A DNA stretch of 64,000 bases from the NCBI RefSeq assembly GCF_046127645.1, contig NZ_CP175919.1, one strand, 5' to 3'. The DNA comes from Clostridium_F caseinilyticum (GTDB lineage Bacteria; Bacillota; Clostridia; Clostridiales; Clostridiaceae). Shown here piece after piece: positions 8,191 through 16,012 of this stretch; position 1 is the stretch's first letter, and every line of letters starts with the position of its first letter. Below the pieces are notes generated by a model. It was not told where the DNA came from, did no database searches, and worked only from the letters and a program-made list of their open reading frames with translations. Both the position numbers and the translations under genes were made by a program.

Positions 8191-8898
8191 ATGAAATTAG
8201 CTTTAGTAGATAATAGAATTTCTGATGAAGAAAAAAACAATTTAGAAAAAAGAAATATAAAGGTTATATTATGCCCTTCTAGCCATCTTTTATATCCTGC
8301 CGTTTGTGGTCATCCTGATATGCTATTACACATAATAGATAACAAAACTATTATTGCACATAAAAATATAGATAAAGAATTTGTAGAATCATTAAAAAAT
8401 TTAGGAATTAATGTTATATTATCTAGGAAGTCTTTAGAAAATAAATATCCTGAAGATATAATGTTAAATGCATTAAATATTAGAGATATATTCATGCACA
8501 AATTAAAATACACAGATCCTAATTTACTATCTTTGATAAAACATAAAAAGTTATTAAACATTAATCAAGGATATTCCAAATGTTCTACTGCTATAGTTTC
8601 ACAGAATGCAGTAATGACTAGTGATATAAAAATAGAAAAATTACTTAAAAAAAATGATATAGATGTGCTTTTATTACCACCAGGCGATATAATTTTACCG
8701 GGTCTAGATTATGGTTTTATTGGTGGTACCTGTGGACTTTTAGACAATAATATACTTGCTTTTTATGGTGATTTAAATATGTATACATATGGTAATAAAG
8801 TTGCAAACTTCTTAAAGAAACATAATGTAAAACCTATATTTCTAAGCAAAGATAAATTAATAGACAGGGGTAGTATTTTCTGTGTAGATATTGAGTAA
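8191..8898 (+). CDS. Conserved hypothetical protein (DUF6873-like)
   Basis: A 235-residue soluble protein. Recognisable features are a repeated half-structure (LSSH-like CPSSHLLYPAVCGHPDM near 28-45; IDVLLLPPGDIILPGLDYGFIGGTCGLLD near 153-181), several conserved Gly/Pro turns and Asp/His/Cys residues. This is compatible with the pentein (guanidine-modifying-enzyme-like) fold proposed for DUF6873. I do not recognise a substrate, and the function is unknown. It has a good AAGGAG site 8 nt before ATG, stands alone, and converges with the ABC exporter genes. Confidence 0.5.
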   Translation: MKLALVDNRISDEEKNNLEKRNIKVILCPSSHLLYPAVCGHPDMLLHIIDNKTIIAHKNIDKEFVESLKNLGINVILSRKSLENKYPEDIMLNALNIRDIFMHKLKYTDPNLLSLIKHKKLLNINQGYSKCSTAIVSQNAVMTSDIKIEKLLKKNDIDVLLLPPGDIILPGLDYGFIGGTCGLLDNNILAFYGDLNMYTYGNKVANFLKKHNVKPIFLSKDKLIDRGSIFCVDIE

Positions 8899-8977
8899 TC
8901 ATTATATTTATTTTTTTAATTTTATCAAGCCAACCATAAAAAACTTATTTTAGTCTATATGGTATTATTACTTGAAC

Positions 8978-9088
8978 AAATTGCATAATTAAAAGATTTC
9001 TAGCATGTATACATGCATATGGTGTTTAAGAGGATGGAGCAATAACAATATATTAACATAATCATATAAAAAATGAATTATGCAATTT
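8978..9088. repeat. Inverted repeat element in a convergent gap
   Basis: A 13-nt sequence (8978-8990, AAATTGCATAATT) recurs inverted and perfectly at 9076-9088. The 85 nt between contain a perfect 14-nt palindrome GCATGTATACATGC (9003-9016). No coding potential is visible. It may be a small MITE-like insertion or part of a transcript end. Confidence 0.5.
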
Positions 9089-9100
9089 TCTCACTTATAA

Positions 9101-9184
9101 AAAGTAAAAATTTAATTTTAATATAGATAAAAATAAAAGTGGATTTTTATCTTAAGTATATTAAAATTAAATCTTTTTTACTTT
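9101..9184. terminator. Long bidirectional hairpin between convergent genes
   Basis: Imperfect arms 9101-9125 and 9157-9184 enclose a perfect inner stem GATAAAAAT/ATTTTTATC (9126-9134 with 9143-9151). Transcripts from 8191-8898 (+) and from the ABC operon (-) both run into it, so a bidirectional terminator is likely. Confidence 0.5.
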
Positions 9185-9201
9185 AAATTACTTTAGTTTA
9201 A

Positions 9202-10773
9202 TTATTTCATCTCTATCTTTTCAAATATACCTTTAGATAATAGTATTCCTATAAAACTAATAAAACAATTATATAAAATCATAGCAAAATACATAGACAT
9301 TGTTCCAAATACTCCTCCACATCTAAGAGAAAGTACTATAGATATTATTATCCCTGGAGATACTACTACTATTAATAAAATAAACTTTAATGTAGTTTCT
9401 ATGACTTTACTAATATTACCACCAAAAAATCTTCTTAAAACTAAATCAACATATACAAATATCGCTCCAAAACTTACATAAGTTAATGTAGCCAACAATA
9501 TAACTATAGGATTAGTTTTAAATATAATACCACAAATTAAAAATAATACAAATCCATCAACAAAATTTTTAATATGATTGGAAAGAGTAGCATAAAAAAT
9601 TTTAATTCCTGAACTTTCTGGAATTAAGTATATATAAGGTTTAGATAGTTCTTCAGACCATTTACCCTGAAATGTAAATATTAATAACATATATATTGCA
9701 AAATACATAACCGTATTTATATTATCATTTTTATTACTCATAAAAAATCCAAAAACTAAAGAACTTATCCCCATTATTAAAGTCATCTTATCCACAAAGA
9801 CAAATCCACTTCTTTTATACTCTAAAAGTTGTCTTTCAAATATACTTTTTGCACCCTTGGATTTTAATATTCCTATAATATTTTTTCTTTTCATAGGTTT
9901 ATTTAAATCCACATTTCCCTTACCTTTTTTAGCTCTTTCTATCTTTCTTTCATTAATCTCTGTAGCTGACATGGCATCTTCATAATAATCTGTTTTTAAA
10001 ATATATACTATATATATTATAAAAATTATAGATAAAAGTACCCCCAATAGGTTTATAAAAAATTTATTATTTATACCTTCTATAGCGGCATTAAATATAT
10101 TTATATTCCATCCTATGAAAGGCATTCTAGAAAACATATCTAAACCTAAAAAAGTTGTGAAAGCTAATTTTATAGACTTAACTTTAAATAACGTCCATAA
10201 AAAACCCATTCCAAATAATCCCAATAACAAATTAAAAACATTCTTTATAAGATTTCTATATCTTTCTTCTTTAGCAGCTATAGAATATATTAATACAGCT
10301 ATAGTTGAATAAGAAAACATTAACATAAATATACCTACTACTACCGCTATAGCGCCATTCTTACTTATAGAAAACAAATTATAAAGATTAGGTATTTGAA
10401 ATAAAAGTAATACTAACATCATTATGCTTTTATATAGTTCTTTTAAGAATCCATACAGTAATACTCTTTGAGGTTGTATAGGAGCTGTAAACAAAAAATT
10501 TACATCACTTAATCTAAAAAGACTTTTTCCATTTTTGGTACCTGCATTGATAGCACTAAATATTGCATATAAAGTTGCTATAGTAACTATAGCATTAAAA
10601 ATTTCTTTTCCATCTTTTATTCTATTATTACTATTTGAATTTGGAGATATAATTAAAATAAAAACTAAAAGGGCTATAAAAAGAATATATAATATAGCTT
10701 TAGCTGGCTTATTCTTTAGTTGTTTAAAATAATTTTTTATACTTTTTCTAACTATGTAGCTAAGCGAACCCAT
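9202..10773 (-). CDS. ABC exporter permease (ABC-2-like, unknown substrate)
   Basis: A 523-residue integral membrane protein with about twelve hydrophobic segments in two blocks (about 25-260 and 325-520), separated by a basic, hydrophilic cytosolic region (about 265-320; RKIERAKKGKGN). The N-terminus is basic and cytosolic. It fits the large putative-ABC-exporter permease family of Firmicutes. Its ATPase is encoded upstream on the same strand with a one-base gap (ATPase stop 10775, permease end 10773), so the genes are translationally coupled. Substrate unknown; no resistance or bacteriocin gene is adjacent. Confidence 0.75.
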   Translation of the reverse strand: MGSLSYIVRKSIKNYFKQLKNKPAKAILYILFIALLVFILIISPNSNSNNRIKDGKEIFNAIVTIATLYAIFSAINAGTKNGKSLFRLSDVNFLFTAPIQPQRVLLYGFLKELYKSIMMLVLLLFQIPNLYNLFSISKNGAIAVVVGIFMLMFSYSTIAVLIYSIAAKEERYRNLIKNVFNLLLGLFGMGFLWTLFKVKSIKLAFTTFLGLDMFSRMPFIGWNINIFNAAIEGINNKFFINLLGVLLSIIFIIYIVYILKTDYYEDAMSATEINERKIERAKKGKGNVDLNKPMKRKNIIGILKSKGAKSIFERQLLEYKRSGFVFVDKMTLIMGISSLVFGFFMSNKNDNINTVMYFAIYMLLIFTFQGKWSEELSKPYIYLIPESSGIKIFYATLSNHIKNFVDGFVLFLICGIIFKTNPIVILLATLTYVSFGAIFVYVDLVLRRFFGGNISKVIETTLKFILLIVVVSPGIIISIVLSLRCGGVFGTMSMYFAMILYNCFISFIGILLSKGIFEKIEMK

Positions 10774-10774
10774 A

Positions 10775-11473
10775 TTACCCCTCCGTTACTTCAAAAAATA
10801 TTTCTTCTAAAGATTCATTTTTATTAACCAATTCTTCTTTAGTCCTTGCAAAAACTATACTTCCTTCTTTCATTATTAATGCCTTATCCCATATTTCTGA
10901 AATACTGTCTATTATATGAGTACTAATAATTACTGATGCGCCTTCTTCTTTTAACTCTAAAAAAACTTTTTTTAATTCTTTTATAGCTTTAGGATCTAAT
11001 CCTATCATAGGCTCATCAAATAATATAACTTTTGGACTAGTAATCAAAGCTGCACATATACTAACCTTTTGTTGCATACCCTTTGATAACTCCGAACCTA
11101 ATTTATCTTTTTTATCCCACAAATCAAATCTTTTTAACATATTTTCTGCTTTATCCTTATAATCCTTTATCTTATAAGCATTAGCCATATATTCAACATG
11201 CTCATAAACAGTTAATAAATCATATAAGGCTGGTACTTCTGGTACATAAGCAAATTTGGATTTAGCTTCTAAGCTTTTATTATTTTTACCACAAATAGTT
11301 ATTTCTCCTTGAAATCTTAAAAGACCCGCAATAGCCTTTATGCTTGTACTCTTCCCTGCTCCATTCGGCCCTAACAGTACTGCTATCTCACCTTCATTAA
11401 CGTCAAAAGAAACATTATTTACCGCTTTAAATTTATGATAATTTTTACATAGCCCTTTTACAGTAAGCATCAA
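10775..11473 (-). CDS. ABC transporter ATP-binding protein
   Basis: A 232-residue nucleotide-binding subunit: Walker A GPNGAGKST (about 35-43), Q-loop near YVPE, signature LSKGMQQKV (about 134-142), Walker B VILFDEP (about 155-161) and switch His in STHIID (about 190). The sequence is of the drug/export ABC-2 class (CcmA-like). First gene of the two-gene operon with the permease at 9202-10773. Confidence 0.9.
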   Translation of the reverse strand: MMLTVKGLCKNYHKFKAVNNVSFDVNEGEIAVLLGPNGAGKSTSIKAIAGLLRFQGEITICGKNNKSLEAKSKFAYVPEVPALYDLLTVYEHVEYMANAYKIKDYKDKAENMLKRFDLWDKKDKLGSELSKGMQQKVSICAALITSPKVILFDEPMIGLDPKAIKELKKVFLELKEEGASVIISTHIIDSISEIWDKALIMKEGSIVFARTKEELVNKNESLEEIFFEVTEG

Positions 11474-11800
11474 TTATCCCCCTTAAAATAAATTTTTAAC
11501 AAAAATACCATAACCCCCTAATTACGAGAAATTTATTTACAACTTTTATTAACATAATTAGGTTAAAATATTATATTCCCCAATATATTATATAATTAAC
11601 TAAATTGTCAAGGAATATATAAAAACAATGACTAAAGTAATTTTTTATTAAAGATATCTATCATTAATAAGTTAGAATTTTATTTTTTTAATTCAATATT
11701 TTTTCTTTTTCATCAGATAAATACCTTACATAAAGTTTCTATAATCATAAATTTTTAGAACATATATATTATATTTATTCTAACTATGCAAAAATACTTA
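11474..11800. other. AT-rich intergenic region, nothing recognised
   Basis: Promoter region of the ABC operon (minus) plus sequence up to the tRNA terminator. It is very AT-rich, with a short interrupted repeat of the word ATTAGG/CCTAAT (around 11517 and 11560). No open frame, RNA family or further motif could be supported. Confidence 0.5.
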
Positions 11801-11802
11801 AC

Positions 11803-11849
11803 AAAAAAGCTTACATTTTAACTTCTTATAAGTTAAAATATAAGCTTTT
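11803..11849 (-). terminator. Terminator of the tRNA operon
   Basis: Minus strand: a long stem of about 18 bp with one mismatch (AAGCTTATATTTTAACTT pairing with AAGTTAAAATGTAAGCTT) and a 5-nt loop, followed by TTTTTTG. It lies 20 bp after the last tRNA gene. Confidence 0.9.
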
Positions 11850-11868
11850 CTCACCACCATTATTTAGT

Positions 11869-11942
11869 TGGAGGCGCCACCCAGATTTGAACTGGGGATA
11901 AAGGCTTTGCAGGCCTCTGCCTTACCACTTGGCTATAGCGCC
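11869..11942 (-). tRNA. tRNA-Cys (GCA)
   Basis: Seventy-four bases including an encoded CCA. Acceptor GGCGCTA.../...GCGCC-U-CCA, anticodon loop CTGCAAA with GCA, T loop TTCAAAT. Last gene of the five-gene tRNA operon. Confidence 0.97.
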
Positions 11943-11949
11943 ATAATTG

Positions 11950-12024
11950 TGGAGCGGAAGACGAGATTCGAACTCGCGACGTTCACCTTGGCAAGGTGAC
12001 GCTCTACCACTGAGCCACTCCCGC
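11950..12024 (-). tRNA. tRNA-Gly (GCC)
   Basis: Seventy-five bases with encoded CCA. Starts GCGGGAGTGGCTC, anticodon loop TTGCCAA with GCC, T loop TTCGAAT. Fourth gene of the operon, 7 bp before tRNA-Cys. Confidence 0.97.
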
Positions 12025-12028
12025 AATC

Positions 12029-12104
<76 letters not shown>

Positions 12105-12107
12105 ATA

Positions 12108-12184
12108 TGGCGACCCAGAAGGGGCTCGAACCCTCGACCTCCGGCGTGACAGGCCGGCACTCTAACCAACTGAGCCACTGGGCC
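12108..12184 (-). tRNA. tRNA-Asp (GTC)
   Basis: Seventy-seven bases with encoded CCA. Starts GGCCCAGTGGCTC, anticodon loop CTGTCAC with GTC, T loop TTCGAGC. Second gene of the operon. Confidence 0.97.
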
Positions 12185-12193
12185 ATAATTTTG

Positions 12194-12269
12194 TGGTGGG
12201 CACAACAGGGCTCGAACCTGTGACCCCCTGCTTGTAAGGCAGATGCTCTCCCAGCTGAGCTATGCGCCC
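12194..12269 (-). tRNA. tRNA-Val (TAC)
   Basis: Seventy-six bases with encoded CCA. Starts GGGCGCATAGCTC, anticodon loop CTTACAA with TAC, T loop TTCGAGC. First gene of the operon, about 38 nt after the promoter -10. Its UAC anticodon reads the GUA codon proposed as specifier of the valS T-box. Confidence 0.97.
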
Positions 12270-12306
12270 ACAAAATTTACATATTATAGTTCTCAATACA
12301 TTTTAT

Positions 12307-12335
12307 ATTATACTAACACAAATAAATTTTGTCAA
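12307..12335 (-). promoter_or_regulatory. Perfect sigma-A promoter of the tRNA operon
   Basis: Minus strand TTGACA (12330-12335) and TATAAT (12307-12312) with exactly 17 bp between. It sits in the gap between cobT and tRNA-Val and is the obvious stable-RNA promoter. Confidence 0.93.
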
Positions 12336-12374
12336 TATATTTTTTCATTTGATAACGTATATATCCAATTTATT

Positions 12375-13454
12375 CTACTTATCTTTTCTGATATCTACGA
12401 AAAACTCGTTATTATGTATATTTGCTTCTTCCATGGTATACATATCATTCATAATATTTAATGCAGCTTCTATTATTAAAAATTCAAGAGGACAACCCGT
12501 TCCTTCTCCCAATCTCATTTCTAAATTTAAGTTTGGCTTCAATCCTAATTCTTTAATAACATATTGAGCCCCCGGTTCTACCGGCATATGAGATGAAAAC
12601 ATAAAATCTTTAACATCAACACATATCTTATATGCACATAATGCTGCAGCATAAGATATTATTCCATCAATAACTATAGGAACTCTATTTTTAGCTGCTC
12701 CTAAAAAACATCCACAAAGTCCAGCTATGTCAAAACCACCAACCTTTGATAATACATCTATAGCATCCTCTTTATTAGGGTTGTTTAATTTTATAGCATT
12801 ACTGATTACTCTTTTTTTATTTTCAAACTGCTCTTCTGTAAGTCCAGACCCTTTTCCAACAACTAAATCTGAATCTATATCTACAAGTACACTAACTACC
12901 GCTGCACTAGTAGCAGTGTTACACATTCCAGCCTCACCTGTACCAAACAAATTGTAGCCTTCAGCTACTAGCTTGTCTATCGTTTCTATTCCCACTTCAA
13001 TGGCCCTAACAGTTTCTTCTCTAGTCATAGCAGGTTCTTTAGCCATATTTCTAGTTCCATATGCAATTTTTTTATTAATTATTTTAGGGTTATTAAAATC
13101 CGCTTTTACCCCAATATCTACTACACAGACTTCTGAACTTGCAAAGTTAGATAAAACCCCTATACCTGTAAAACCTTTTGTATAATTGTCAGTTATCAAA
13201 GCAGTTAGTTCTAAGGGACATGCACTTACCCCTTCTTCCCATATTCCATTATCTGAACACATTACAACTGTTGTTTTTTTATCAATTTTATTTTTTACTT
13301 TACCTGTTATGCCTGCCATCTTTACTGCTATTTCTTCTAATTGACCCAAGCTACCTATAGGTTTGCTTAATTTATCCATCCTTTCCCAAGCACTTTTCAT
13401 AGCCTGTTTATATGATGGATGTATATTCTTTAATGTTTCATTTAATAAATTCAT
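12375..13454 (-). CDS. cobT: Nicotinate-nucleotide--dimethylbenzimidazole phosphoribosyltransferase
   Basis: CobT transfers phosphoribose from nicotinate mononucleotide to the lower-ligand base of cobalamin, making alpha-ribazole phosphate. The 359 residues match the family length. Visible conserved parts are KPIGSLGQLEEIAVKMAGITG (about 32-52), the Gly-rich segment LFGTGEAGMCNTATSAAV (about 167-184), and RLGEGTGCPLEF (about 319-330) with the catalytic Glu region. It stands alone here: no other cobalamin gene and no B12 riboswitch was seen in the 180 bp upstream, so it may serve salvage. An AGGGG-type ribosome site precedes the ATG. Confidence 0.93.
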   Translation of the reverse strand: MNLLNETLKNIHPSYKQAMKSAWERMDKLSKPIGSLGQLEEIAVKMAGITGKVKNKIDKKTTVVMCSDNGIWEEGVSACPLELTALITDNYTKGFTGIGVLSNFASSEVCVVDIGVKADFNNPKIINKKIAYGTRNMAKEPAMTREETVRAIEVGIETIDKLVAEGYNLFGTGEAGMCNTATSAAVVSVLVDIDSDLVVGKGSGLTEEQFENKKRVISNAIKLNNPNKEDAIDVLSKVGGFDIAGLCGCFLGAAKNRVPIVIDGIISYAAALCAYKICVDVKDFMFSSHMPVEPGAQYVIKELGLKPNLNLEMRLGEGTGCPLEFLIIEAALNIMNDMYTMEEANIHNNEFFVDIRKDK

Positions 13455-13635
13455 TTAAGCAACTCCCCTTTAAATATACCTTTAAATACTCTATTTATAA
13501 ACACAATCCCTAAAATCACAAATATAATATGATTAAATTTTTAATTGTTATTATAAATAATTTAGAATAATTACATAAACATTATATTACTTAGGGATAT
13601 ACCTTTCAAGAGAAGTTGCAAATATTCAAGCAGTT

Positions 13636-14529
13636 TTACTGTTTATTGTTCGTATTTTCCTTTAATAGTTCTCCTATTTGTTCATGAGTAAATATATATG
13701 CTTTATTACAAAAATGACATTTTAATTCTTCCTCTTTGCCCTCATCATATATTTCTTTTAAGTCTTTTTCTCCTACACTTACAAGAGCTCTTTCTACTTT
13801 TTGTCGAGAACAATCACATCTATATTTGGGCTCTATACTTTCTAATATATTTAAATCCATATCTTCAAATATATACTCTAATATCTCTTCTATTGTCATT
13901 CCCTTTGAAATCATTTCTGTAATAGAAGGTACCTCTTCTAATCTATAACTTATTAAATCTGCTAGCATTTCATCCGCATCAGGCATCATTTGTATTATAA
14001 ATCCGCCAGCTGATTTTATGGATAAATCTTTGTCTACTAATACACCTAATCCTACTGCTGAAGGTGTTTGTTCTGATACTGTATAATAGTAAGCTAAGTC
14101 TTCTGCTATCTCTCCAGTATATATAGGCACCTGACCTATATAAGGTTCTTTTAATCCCATATCTCTTATAACTAACAAGTTACCATTTTTACCAATAATC
14201 CCACTTACGTCTAATTTACCTTTACTGTTTGGTTCTATATCTGCTGTTGGATTACCTATATACCCTTTAACATGCCCATCTGCATAAGCTGTAACTACAA
14301 CACCTTTAGCAATGCCACCGCCATGAATTTGTAATGTTAAAGTTTCCTTATCTGATTTTAATGTAGTTCCCATTAAAGCACCAGCCGTAAGCATTCTTCC
14401 TAAAGCAGCAGCTGCTGTTGGGGCACAATTATGTAATTTTACGCCTTCATTAACTAGTTCTGTTGTTATGGCTCCTATTATCCTTACCTGTCCATCTTTA
14501 GCAATAGCTCTTATTAATTTATCTTTCAT
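13636..14529 (-). CDS. hslO: Hsp33 redox-regulated chaperone
   Basis: A 297-residue cytosolic holdase activated by oxidation. The N-terminal folding domain (about 1-180) holds the family segments APTAAAALGRMLTAGALMG and GYIGNPTADI. The C-terminal zinc switch has the four cysteines as RCDCS (about 237-241) and CHFC (about 270-273), so it should be redox-competent. Length is normal. It lies 37 bp downstream of the methyltransferase at 14567 on the same strand, so the two are probably cotranscribed. Confidence 0.95.
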   Translation of the reverse strand: MKDKLIRAIAKDGQVRIIGAITTELVNEGVKLHNCAPTAAAALGRMLTAGALMGTTLKSDKETLTLQIHGGGIAKGVVVTAYADGHVKGYIGNPTADIEPNSKGKLDVSGIIGKNGNLLVIRDMGLKEPYIGQVPIYTGEIAEDLAYYYTVSEQTPSAVGLGVLVDKDLSIKSAGGFIIQMMPDADEMLADLISYRLEEVPSITEMISKGMTIEEILEYIFEDMDLNILESIEPKYRCDCSRQKVERALVSVGEKDLKEIYDEGKEEELKCHFCNKAYIFTHEQIGELLKENTNNKQ

Positions 14530-14566
14530 GCAAAATCACCTAACCTTCATAAATCTTGTTTTAAAA

Positions 14567-15307
14567 CTATTTAGTCAATATATAAACTATTCTTTCTGTC
14601 TTATCATTAATTTCTTTATTTTCATAGTTATCTAATATTCTCAATGTTTTAAATCCATTATTTGCTATAATCTTTTCTATTTCTTCTTCTTTATATGCCC
14701 TTTCTCTATGTTCCTCATCAAATCTTATATAATTATTTTCATCTTCTCTTATAAAAAATGTAATATCCATATTAGTAATATTATCTTTTATAGAATTTCT
14801 CCATATATATGTAATTTCTTCATCATCATAACTAAAAAGATTATTTCCTAAAATACTATTTAATTTATAATAAGAATTAATATCAAATATAAATAGTCCA
14901 TCTTCTTTTAAATGATTGTATACATTTTTAAACATATTATCTAATTCTTTTTTTTCTAAAATGTAGTTCATACCATCTAAACAGCATGTTATTAAATTAA
15001 ATGTTTTGTTTAATTTTAAGTTACATATATCTTGGCATACCAACTTGCTTTTTATATTATTTTCTCTAAATTTATTTTCAGCTTCTGTTAACATATCATA
15101 AGAAAGATCTACAGCCCATACGTTTTTAAAATATGATGCTATTTCAGTTGTCAAATTTCCAGTGCCACAAGCCAAATCTAAATAGTCTACTTTATTTAAA
15201 TTAAACTCATCACATATATTTGTTATAGTTTTAGCCCATTTTTCATAGTCTATATCCTCATTTATAAGTTCATCATATATGTGGGCAAATTCTCTATAAC
15301 ATTCCAT
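14567..15307 (-). CDS. Class I SAM-dependent methyltransferase, substrate unknown
   Basis: A 246-residue soluble protein beginning ECYREFAHIYDELINEDIDYEKWA, a start typical of a Firmicute small-molecule/tRNA-like methyltransferase group. Motif I is YLDLACGTGNLTTE (about 42-55), followed by the acidic residue in VWAVDLSYDMLTEA (about 67-80) and by motif IV near ITCCLDGMNYIL (about 105-116). The substrate cannot be told. An AAGGAG site lies upstream of the ATG. The gene's promoter overlaps an 11-bp inverted repeat (15339-15377), so it may be repressor-controlled. Confidence 0.8.
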   Translation of the reverse strand: MECYREFAHIYDELINEDIDYEKWAKTITNICDEFNLNKVDYLDLACGTGNLTTEIASYFKNVWAVDLSYDMLTEAENKFRENNIKSKLVCQDICNLKLNKTFNLITCCLDGMNYILEKKELDNMFKNVYNHLKEDGLFIFDINSYYKLNSILGNNLFSYDDEEITYIWRNSIKDNITNMDITFFIREDENNYIRFDEEHRERAYKEEEIEKIIANNGFKTLRILDNYENKEINDKTERIVYILTK

Positions 15308-15338
15308 AGCTTAAACTCTCCTTAAATTATAAAAATAT

Positions 15339-15377
15339 ACTTACCTAATAAATATTATATACTTTCATTAGGTAAGT
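15339..15377. promoter_or_regulatory. Inverted repeat overlapping the methyltransferase promoter (candidate operator)
   Basis: ACTTACCTAAT (15339-15349) and ATTAGGTAAGT (15367-15377) form a perfect 11-bp inverted repeat with a 17-nt spacer. On the minus strand a TTGACT hexamer overlaps the right arm and a TATAAT-like hexamer lies in the spacer. A dimeric repressor site of TetR or MarR type is one reading; a terminator for the SASP gene (15397-15666, minus) is another. Confidence 0.45.
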
Positions 15378-15396
15378 CAATAGAATAATATCTTTG

Positions 15397-15666
15397 TTAA
15401 ATATTATTCTTATCTTCATTCATCTTTAAAATTTCTTCATTTTTAGGAAGTTTAAGTTCTTTTTTTCTCTTAGTCATTATTCCGCCTATTCTCCCTGTTT
15501 CTTCTGAGGTTAGTCCTCCCCATCCCAATCGATCTACTTTATCTTTAATCCCAAGTTCTGTTGCTATTTCATACTTCATTTTTTCTCTTAATTTTTCTTC
15601 CTTAGTAAGTTCCTTATTAGCTTTAATCTTAGATTTTATTACTTTTTTCAAAGGAGTTTTTGTCAT
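15397..15666 (-). CDS. Small acid-soluble spore protein, alpha/beta type (long variant)
   Basis: An 89-residue protein whose core, KYEIATELGIKDKVDRLGWGGLTSEETGRIGGIMTKR (about 31-67), carries both SASP signatures: the germination-protease site region YEIATELGI and the LTSxETGxxGG motif. Such proteins coat spore DNA in the A-like form and protect it from UV and chemicals. Unlike the usual 60-70 residue members, it has a basic N-terminal extension of about 25 residues and an acidic C-terminal tail. GGAGGG lies before the ATG. Expression in the forespore (sigma-G) is expected from the family but I did not find a convincing promoter. Confidence 0.85.
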   Translation of the reverse strand: MTKTPLKKVIKSKIKANKELTKEEKLREKMKYEIATELGIKDKVDRLGWGGLTSEETGRIGGIMTKRKKELKLPKNEEILKMNEDKNNI

Positions 15667-15879
15667 TTATATCCCTCCATACAAATAATTTGTTATCATT
15701 ATTATTTGCCTTGTAGGGGTATTTTATACCATTATCAAAAAGAGTTTGAAATTCCACCCTCTTTCTTACATAGTGTCTATTTATTATATTATTTATATAG
15801 AATTTAAAAATACTAAGGTAATTATACTATTTTAAAATTTTTTAATTATTTTATTTTTATTATTTGTACTCCCTAAACA

Positions 15880-15963
15880 GATTTTAAGCTTTAGATGGAA
15901 TTTTCACTCCCTCTAAAGCTTAAAAATCGTTATAGCGGGACATAGCCACTCTTTACTTCCGCT
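15880..15963 (-). ncRNA. Two adjacent stable hairpins, structured RNA candidate
   Basis: The 345-bp gap between oppF and the SASP gene contains a 16-bp stem, nearly perfect, at 15880-15928 (GATTTTAAGCTTTAGA pairing across a 16-nt loop). Beside it is a second stem, AGCGG/CCGCT, at 15934-15963. No T run follows the first stem on the minus strand, so it is not a classical terminator. A short minus-strand frame (16016 to 15930) containing YPMTACSNTP precedes it. I do not recognise the RNA. Possibilities are a transcript-end structure for oppABCDF or the tail of a lost mobile element. The rest of the gap, about 15667-15870, is AT-rich with one weak stem (AAAGAG/CTCTTT near 15740). Confidence 0.4.
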
Positions 15964-16012
15964 TTCAAGAATATAGGAGTATTAGAACAGGCAGTCATCG
16001 GATAAACATTTA

